Shown here in pieces: positions 56,965-64,000 of a stretch of DNA of 64,000 bases. Where the stretch lies: contig QCXZ01000064.1 of NCBI GenBank assembly GCA_025024175.1, forward strand, positions 51,233,325-51,297,324, read 5' to 3'. The notes under the pieces are model-generated. The model was not told where the DNA came from and made no database searches. It saw only the letters and a program-made list of their open reading frames with translations. Origin of the DNA: Rhyzopertha dominica (lineage: Eukaryota > Arthropoda > Insecta > Coleoptera > Bostrichidae). Numbering within the stretch: position 1 is the first letter of the stretch; each line of letters starts with the position of its first letter. The position numbers and the translations under genes were made by a program.

Positions 56965-57799
56965 GGTATAGTTTGTGATTTGAAAGTTGAGCTTCACGTC
57001 ATAAATCTAAAGTGTATGGTTCAAATCGATTGAAAGTCGCTGTCAAATTTTTCAGTGACGTGCTGCTTAGCGGGCTACAAATTATACATAATGTGTGTTG
57101 CTGGTGGTACATGTGTATAGGGCAAGTTCTGGACATTATACCCACAATTTTGATTTTTATAGTAATTCATAAAATAAATGTATTATATCTGTGTCAATCG
57201 TCGGCCCGACATCCTACTGCAACCAAAAAAGTGCGCTTCCATAAAGACTACATACATCGACAAACATGAAATAAGACTCGAAAAACTTCCTGCTATTTAA
57301 AAAATTATGCATAAAACAGCAAACAATATATTTACTTACGAATAACTATGGGAAAGCGTAAGTCCAAATATCGCGTTGCACCACTAAAATAAAATAAATT
57401 TGTGACACAGTAGACACTAATATTATATGTACGCCAACTTATACGAGTTCTTTTGGTATAAACTACACTCACTAAAGGTTCAATACAATGTTTAAATGTT
57501 TGCAAAATCACAAGATAAACCACGAGGCACTCACTACAAATAATAATGCAACGCACTGATGAAATGTCAATGATGACATAAGTTAGCGACATACGTTCAC
57601 GCAGCATCTACATCATGACAGCTACTATTAGAAAGAGAGAGAAACGGCCACGTATGTCTAATCCGCAGGAGACGTACGTCGTAAATGGTACTCCATATAA
57701 GCAACGCGAGCACGAATGGCACAACAATAAAATTAGTTGTCGGTGCTTGATTCGCGAAATCGTGACGTGAGGCTCAACTTTCAAATCACAAACTATACC
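56965..57799. mobile_element. 835-bp inverted-repeat (MITE-like) element
   Basis: A 37-bp end beginning GGTATAGTTTGTGATTTGAA (56965-57001) is repeated in reverse complement at 57763-57799 with one mismatch. No target duplication is clear. The interior has no transposase motif. A minus-strand splice-donor-like TTC|GTAAGT lies near 57340. Confidence 0.6.
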
Positions 57800-59315
57800 A
57801 TTGGGCACCTCGTGACGTCATACGCGCTCAGCTGAAAATAGGCTGCGCAAGTTATGAGGTAACCTGTAAGCTTTAGTAGCCTTGAGTTAAACCAAGCTCT
57901 GCCATTATCTTACTACCTTACCACAAATGTTGGTGGTTAACCAATTAGGAAATAATTTATCACAAAGCAATTGATTAGGTGTTTCCATAGATACTAACTG
58001 AAATAACTGACTTGGTTTTGTATAAAAGCATGAGACCCCAGAACTCTGCGGTGGAAAGACAGTGTTCCAAAACTTTAATTCTTTACATTTTACCTTTTTG
58101 ATCGGATTTAGTCTATGCGATTTGCTAAACCAGATTAAACCGTTTAAGATAGTTGCGTTAGTTCAGGTCACATGTAGCCTGGCGTTGAAAGAAGGGTCCC
58201 CCTCACGGATACTTAAGCAAATACTCTCAACATAGCCGCGTATACGTAAACTGCTCCTCCCCAGGGCTTTTCCATTGACCACCTCACTCCGATTTTACAT
58301 GAAACTTTCGCGACGCCACCTGGAGCGTGCAGGCTTACCTATAGTAAAGCCGGCCGTTGCTGCAAATTATTAATTAAACCTCGACGGTAATCCCTTTCTC
58401 AATGGCATCGCGGGACCTCCCTGTTAGGCCCGGTTTGATATAGATATAAAGTTTGAACGTAAAAACTTCGAGATTGCTCGGAACGAACGCGAGGACCGCC
58501 GGTATAATTGGGGATATTTCTTTATCCGCCGGGGTCGATTGGGGTTTGGAAATATTTTGCGTGGTTTCAGTCTAGAACTGTAATGAGTGAGATGATTGAG
58601 CGAGGCGGCTCGGGCAAATTACGTGTTCCATTTGTTGTCCGATCGTTAAAAGCTCGAGATAAACATGAAAGACGGTGCCGAGATTGCTGAAGAAATATTT
58701 GGAGACGAAAATGTAGGTCAAGGATCCAATGCTGGGTTTTATACTTATTTTTTTACTTCGCACGGCATATTTAACATGATTACATAGTTTGTTTTAATAG
58801 CTACTCTAATGCAACCATTAAGCGATTATAGCTCCTTATAAGAGACTTTTAATAAGAAAAATGTTTTTAAATGTTAGCTTTAAGCTCAGTGTACGTGCCA
58901 AGTTTATAATGAACATTGATAAAGTAACACGTAAGGTTCAAAATAAGGGTTATTTGCAAAAATTCGAAAAAGAAACCATCGAAAGATGTAATGTAAAATT
59001 TAAAACAGCTTTATTTTGAAACGATTAAAACAGAGAGCGTATGACGTCATCAATGTGCTTTTTCTAAATAGAACCCTATGTTTTTTTGGTCATTTGAGCT
59101 CCTATTATCAAATGAATTCAACTTTCATCCCCTATTCCACCCCTTAGGAATAATGACAAGTCAATCAGGGCATGTTATTATTATATAAGTATAGTTTATT
59201 ATCGAATGCTACTATGTTAATGTAATAATGATATTATTATAATTATTTTAATAATGCAAGTTGTAACATGATTTTCTAAATTAATAAACATCTGCTCTGG
59301 TCAATCTACTCGGAC
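57800..59315. other. Unassigned sequence with possible regulatory motifs
   Basis: TGACGTCA (CRE-type) sites occur near 57812 and 59043. A TATAAAAG at about 58021 could be a TATA box, but no gene follows convincingly. About 58370-58700 is GC-richer with a 60-codon frame of no known family. Confidence 0.3.
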
Positions 59316-59356
59316 CCTACAACTAGTTTCGCCCTTGTTTGAGCTCCTCAGGTAGG
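59316..59356 (-). ncRNA. Hammerhead ribozyme candidate
   Basis: On the minus strand: stem I CCUAC, core CUGAGGA (fits CUGANGA), stem II GCUC/GGGC with a six-base loop AAACAA, core GAAA, a minimal stem III of one C-G pair with loop UA, then the cleavage triplet GUU, and stem I closing strand GUAGG. All invariant core positions and the G10.1-C11.1 pair are present. Very short stem III is the hallmark of hammerheads reported in Penelope-like element terminal repeats. A Penelope endonuclease fragment lies elsewhere in the window (40222). Self-cleavage is inferred, not shown. Confidence 0.65.
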
Positions 59357-61870
59357 AATACCTAGCATATTGATGGTATATTCTGATGTCGCGTTTTTAC
59401 CCGCTGCCGCTGTGGTAAAAAATGAAAATAAAAACTTTAATACTCAGTATTTGTACATACAAAATATGGTATATGTTTCCCACATACATATGTAACAATA
59501 TATACAAAAAACCAGTGATAAACACACATTAAGTAAAAGTAATTGTAATAAACAGATGAAATTAAAAATTAACTAGTTATTTATAAATTTAAAGATATAA
59601 TATAAATTACAAAAACGAAACAAATTGGTTGCCTACTCAGAATCTGAAGAATCTGAATCGGGGGTGACGGGTTTAGAAGGGTAGAGAACTTGACTGTTCA
59701 TTTTTTCACTAAATCGGTGCCTATTTTGAAATTATAATAGTTGTTCCGTTAATAGAAATAAACGATTTGGTGAATAATCATTGAAATCTATTCCCAATAT
59801 CTTGAAATCCAAATTTTGGAGTATCCTTCACTCATTATCAATTTCTTGCACATCCAATATTAAATGGGGGAATTCAAATTCTAATTTTGAAATCTCGATA
59901 TGATCTATCTAAACATTTAATTTTTANGTTGTGTAATATATTGCCTNTTAAAGAGTAGTTACGTATAACTGCCCCGAAGTACACATGCTCCAAAGTAAAC
60001 ATGAAATGGTGTCACATTATTACATTGTGGTTTAGAATGTTCAAAATTTATACAGCTGGCATAGCACGACACCTATCGGCAATTCGTAAGAACTTAATTT
60101 CGCTGATAGAAATAGGGACGCTACTGAATCGGCTGTTCAATATCGTTAGTGAAGTTATCCGTAATCACTGACAATAAATTAAACAATAATATTGACCCCT
60201 GCACAAACCATTTTTTTAATTTCATTTTTCCTTGTTGCAATGATTTTGTTTTAGACATGACAAGAAAATCGTGAGATAAAGGGTCCTAATACTGAGATCG
60301 GTAGATAAAATTCAATGAAATCGTGAGATCTCACGATAATTAGTGAGATCTGGCACCGCTGACCACAACATACTGCAGCCTTAACCGCAGCGTGCTGTAT
60401 AGATGTAAGTGAGAACTGAGGCCCTCAGCGCCATCTAGGCGGAACACTGCATACTAGGCTGGTTGCAACTGTGACACTAAGTTAAAATTTATACCCGAGA
60501 AAGCTTTTAATTCTAAAACAATATCTTTATTTTATTATTTCTTGCAAGGTTTTTTATTTACTACTTTTTAGGACGCCAATGTAAAAGCATTATTAAAAAA
60601 AAATTTGTTATATATCTTTTATTTCGAGCTTCAAGGAGGAATTCGCTCCGGTGGCCCGGTCAAAGCTGGCAACACTTAGTCAGTACATAATATGCATAAT
60701 ATGAAGGTATGTATGTTAACCAATTAACCATATTCTATGCTGAGTACAAAATATAACAATATAAACTTAAACAAATGACAAAAAATGAAATATTACGGAC
60801 GTGCTTATATTTCAATTTCAGGTGCCGACTTTCATAGCTTTAAATATGTAAACTAAGAATATCTGATTAAACTTAAGAACACAACATATTTTTGTGCAAC
60901 ATCTATCTTTGTCTTCGAAGGAATTATTTCGCCACTGTCTAGGCATCCGTGTATTTCACTCACTCAGAACTCAGACAATTTTTATGCATCAGACACCAAA
61001 ATATTGCACTATATACAGATACAGTATTGATGATTTTATTCTAACATGAATGTAATGTCTATCATACATTTAAATTAGCTTAAAAGCTCATGTGTGCGAA
61101 TAAAAGAAAAATCTGTTAAGTTTTAGAGTCCTACACAAATGCGGAAGGAAATAAAAAGTAATTCACTTTTATTACGACATTGCATACGTTCCAAAATGCA
61201 ATGGCTTTCGCAAAAAGGAAATAAAAAATCCCTTAACTGCCCGTGTAAGTCTGGGTGTAATATAAATTATTTCAAATTGCCCTGGTAAGCCCATTAGTAA
61301 GTTTTAAGTACAGTTAAGTGTTTGGCGTCTCGTACATGGCAAAACCGAGGGAACAATAAAGGGTTCCCACTGTATTATTAAATCAATAGTTCGCATACAG
61401 AAGTTGGAACCAGAAATTATATTGTTAAGCGTAGTGAATGTGGCCGTTGCGAGACTTGATTAAATGAGCTTTAATTTTGGCAAAATTGTCGAATAGTTCT
61501 CTCCTGCCATCGCATTGTCTGCGTATTCTGTTATTGTTGTATTGTGGTGGAATTAATTCTGAAATCTGATTGTAATTAATGCTAGACTCGTTCGCGATCC
61601 AGCCGCTGGTGGAACGTGCGCTTGTTCCACGACAAAACACGACTCGTTTATATTGATGCAAAACAACAAGAAGCGTTTAGAATTATTACGGTCCAGATGT
61701 TTATCGCGAAATTGAAATTTGATTCAGTGCCATAAAGCACAGTAGGTACGTGATTATATTGGGTAGATCTATAACGAGAGTGGTCATCTCCTCCTATTGC
61801 TTGAATCCATTGTGCCAGGGGAGCTATATTTATTCTTGAAATTAAGTACTAAAATACGAGGAAGTATTGC

Positions 61871-61941
<71 letters not shown>

Positions 61942-62322
61942 CGTCCTACAAAAAGCTGCAATATTTGAAAACAAATTATTTCATACATAGAAATTCTTAT
62001 CGCGTTAAATTAGAGATCGCATATAAAAGAAACACGAATGATATGCGGCAATACCATGGTAACAAAAGCAGCACCAAAACGCAATACAACAGTTGAATTA
62101 ATTGACACGGGCAACTAATCTCGCGTACTAGACACGTTAGCAAATGCGTTGTTGCACTGATTGGGTTTTAAATAAGTTACAGGAATCCACTCATCGTTCA
62201 TTGCTTTGTTGTAAATGTGATACTGAGACGTTTTGTGTTCAACGATTCTTCGTCAGAAGTCAATTTGTGCGGCAAGCACTTTTGCCTGTTTCGCTGCACT
62301 AGCTAGCTAGCACCTCAGAAGC
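59357..62322. other. Unassigned sequence with a palindrome and a microsatellite
   Basis: It holds the 18-bp palindrome ATCGTGAGATCTCACGAT (60320-60337), a CTCF-like site (60427-60441) and a 67-bp AT dinucleotide tract (61873-61939). Just upstream of 59700 a minus-strand frame ends in an acidic serine-rich tail (TPDSDSSDSE, stop near 59637) whose family is not recognised. No gene could be supported. Confidence 0.4.
61873..61939. repeat. AT dinucleotide microsatellite
   Basis: About 33 uninterrupted AT units. It is expected to vary in length between individuals. Confidence 0.98.
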
Positions 62323-62709
62323 ATGTCGTCCCAATCCTCACGTAGTGGCGTATCTAACAAAAATAAAAAGGTGAGATACACCTGCAATAAGTAAGTTTGG
62401 GGTGTTTGCTTTAACTCACGCAGTGACGTATTTGAATTCCCAGCACTTATGCTAAGCAGTCAAGTATATTCTGCCGTCGTATCTGTTAATTTTCTTTAAA
62501 TTTTCTTACAAACTGGCGTGAATGACATACGTCAGTATGCATTTCCACCAAGTACCACTGCAAACCCATTATCCAAGTCAGGAAAGAACCAGTTCTCGTC
62601 ATCAGTTTGTTGTCGAGTTACGACACAGGCTACCAGCGTAGACGTTAGAAAGGGACATTTACGATCAGAACTATTTAGTCGTATGGCAACTACAGGAAAT
62701 TCATTTCAG
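62323..62709 (+). CDS. Candidate first two exons of an unidentified host gene
   Basis: ATG at 62323 opens 16 codons (MSSQSSRSGVSNKNKK) ending exactly at a good splice donor AAG|GTGAGA (62371). After a 165-bp intron, CGTCAG| at 62530-62535 is a possible acceptor. The next 58 codons (YAFPPSTTANPLSKSGKNQF..., 62536-62709) are open in matching phase and end at CAG|GTTCAT, a weak donor; without splicing the frame stops at 62719. The 5' flank is less AT-rich than its surroundings. The protein start is Ser-rich and basic, with no known domain. The exon model is inference. Confidence 0.3.
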
Positions 62710-62721
62710 GTTCATCTTTAG

Positions 62722-64000
62722 AAGTCAGTGTTTTAGTTGTGTGCAAAACTCGGCGATGGTCCGGTATTCTGTACAATTAGCGCAATATTAAGCTATAAGC
62801 CTTATCAACTCATTTTTTCTGTGCTACTGATGCTACTGATCCACAATTTGCGACGTTCTTCTTCAACAATAAAATTTAACCGGTTTGTGTGTTTGCATAA
62901 CTCTTACAGTCTACAACACAGCAATTTTGCTTACTTACACGCAAATAGCATACATATTTTTCAGCACTCATGTTGATTACTATCAAAGAATATATCTCCT
63001 GGTTTAATTCTTTGGTCACTAGACAGACATAAATAAGAGAATTAGTTAAGTTCGGCCACAGTAATTGTAGCTAGCGATGGGAATAATCGAGATATTTCAA
63101 TAATCGATTATATCGTATCCATATATTTTAATAATCGACTAATATTAGTAGTTAAACATTAGTAGTACTACATCTTTAGTTTTGTAGGGCACAGATGCAA
63201 TAACCAGTATTCATGCTACATCGTTGTCGTTCTGCTCTGCTCGAATTTTTTATATACATTTTGATGAATTTACATTACTTACTACTGTTTAACGATCCCT
63301 GCAACTTCAGTGCCATCGGAACGTGTTTTTTTCAAAAGCTGGACAGCTTACTAACTTGCGAAGGAATAGATTATCGCCAAAAAAACGTAGATCAAATTTT
63401 ATTTTTAAACAGCATTAAAGATTTTGTTTAATTTTGTGTTTAACGATAAAAACATTTTATTTTCTAAGACACATATTTCGGTTGTTTTTCCATTAAATTA
63501 TTTTTTGGCATATGGCATTTATATATTTTATACATAGGTATTCCAATTCATAAAGGAATTCTTACATTTATTTTGTTATTGGAATTTAACATTTTAAGAT
63601 TTTTTTTTGTTGGAGGAAGAGCGAATAGTATTTTTTCAAGTTTATATTGGTATGCGAATTTATTGATTGTTGTTGCATTATAGTTCTGCATTATATTATT
63701 ATCATACATGTATATCAGGTCAATAATAAATTCTGTACATATATGGATTATATGTATTGTCAGTTATTTATTTATTTATTTATCCCATTTATTACATTCA
63801 ATATTTTGTATTTTATCCTTAGTTAAGCAATACGCCAACAATCAATTATAATCTTATTAAAATTTTACATTAAATGTTCTAGCTGAACAATAATTGAGAG
63901 AATAATCACAATATAATAATATAGCTGAGCAGCAATCTATTACGAGTTGTATTAGTTGGTCGGAACGAATGATTAACGAATAATTGATCCACGAGCGAGG
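62722..64000. other. AT-rich stretch, no gene recognised
   Basis: AATAATCGA occurs three times at 63089-63138, possibly part of a DNA-element terminus. A TTAT repeat is at 63763-63783. Two open frames of 72-79 codons have no motif. Confidence 0.35.

Noticed and set aside
61797..62096. 99-codon frame with Ile-Tyr repeats
   Set aside because: It is simply the AT microsatellite read through as codons.
1..64000. CRISPR arrays, bacterial operons, ribosome binding sites
   Set aside because: No regularly spaced short repeats with unique spacers and no dense collinear genes; the sequence is eukaryotic in character.

Overview
The window looks like repeat-rich, AT-rich arthropod (most likely insect) nuclear DNA. 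No complete, confidently identifiable host gene is visible. Support for an insect-type genome comes from the mix of BEL/Pao and Ty3-type LTR retrotransposon pieces, non-LTR elements with short 3' tails, a Penelope-like endonuclease fragment, hAT, mariner and fold-back DNA elements, a THAP-domain exon and paired DRE-type (TATCGATA) sites. The species cannot be named from the sequence.

Layout. 1-8.6 kb: a hAT-like end abutting the 3' half of a tRNA-Thr(AGT)-like gene, a dispersed repeat family, a dead LINE fragment, a BEL/Pao integrase remnant with its 3' LTR start, and a 1-kb fold-back element. 8595-15705: a full-length Ty3-type LTR retrotransposon on the minus strand, with nearly identical 1.37/1.40-kb LTRs, a lysine-tRNA-type primer site, a polypurine tract and an exact 4-bp target duplication. 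It landed inside the reverse transcriptase of an older LINE, and the LINE frame is continuous across the site when the insert is ignored. Its internal region is unusual. Gag is long and open, but the second frame has protease, then the zinc-binding (HHCC) part of integrase, then a second nucleocapsid-like zinc-knuckle pair. Reverse transcriptase, RNase H and the integrase catalytic core are missing, so it must be non-autonomous.

15.7-34.6 kb: the rest of the broken LINE, a THAP-domain exon, further DNA-element termini, a LINE broken by one in-frame stop (25.8-27.6 kb), and a DRE-type promoter candidate at 31.8 kb. 34.6-46.9 kb: an LTR-element remnant carrying an inserted 1.3-kb hAT element with a perfect 8-bp duplication, a Penelope-like endonuclease fragment, a nearly intact two-ORF LINE (40.5-44.7 kb), and a BEL/Pao integrase tail split by a 607-bp hAT element, again with a perfect 8-bp duplication. 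46.9-64 kb: a gag fragment, a mariner fragment, another dead LINE, an inverted-repeat element, a strong hammerhead-ribozyme candidate (59316-59356, minus), and a possible two-exon start of a host gene at 62.3-62.7 kb.

The most interesting items are the gag-protease-zinc-finger-nucleocapsid architecture of the Ty3 element, its regular array of palindromic TTACGTAA sites (one at the same place in each 123-bp leader repeat and three per LTR), and the hammerhead candidate. All motif and repeat calls were made by eye. No database search or folding program was run.
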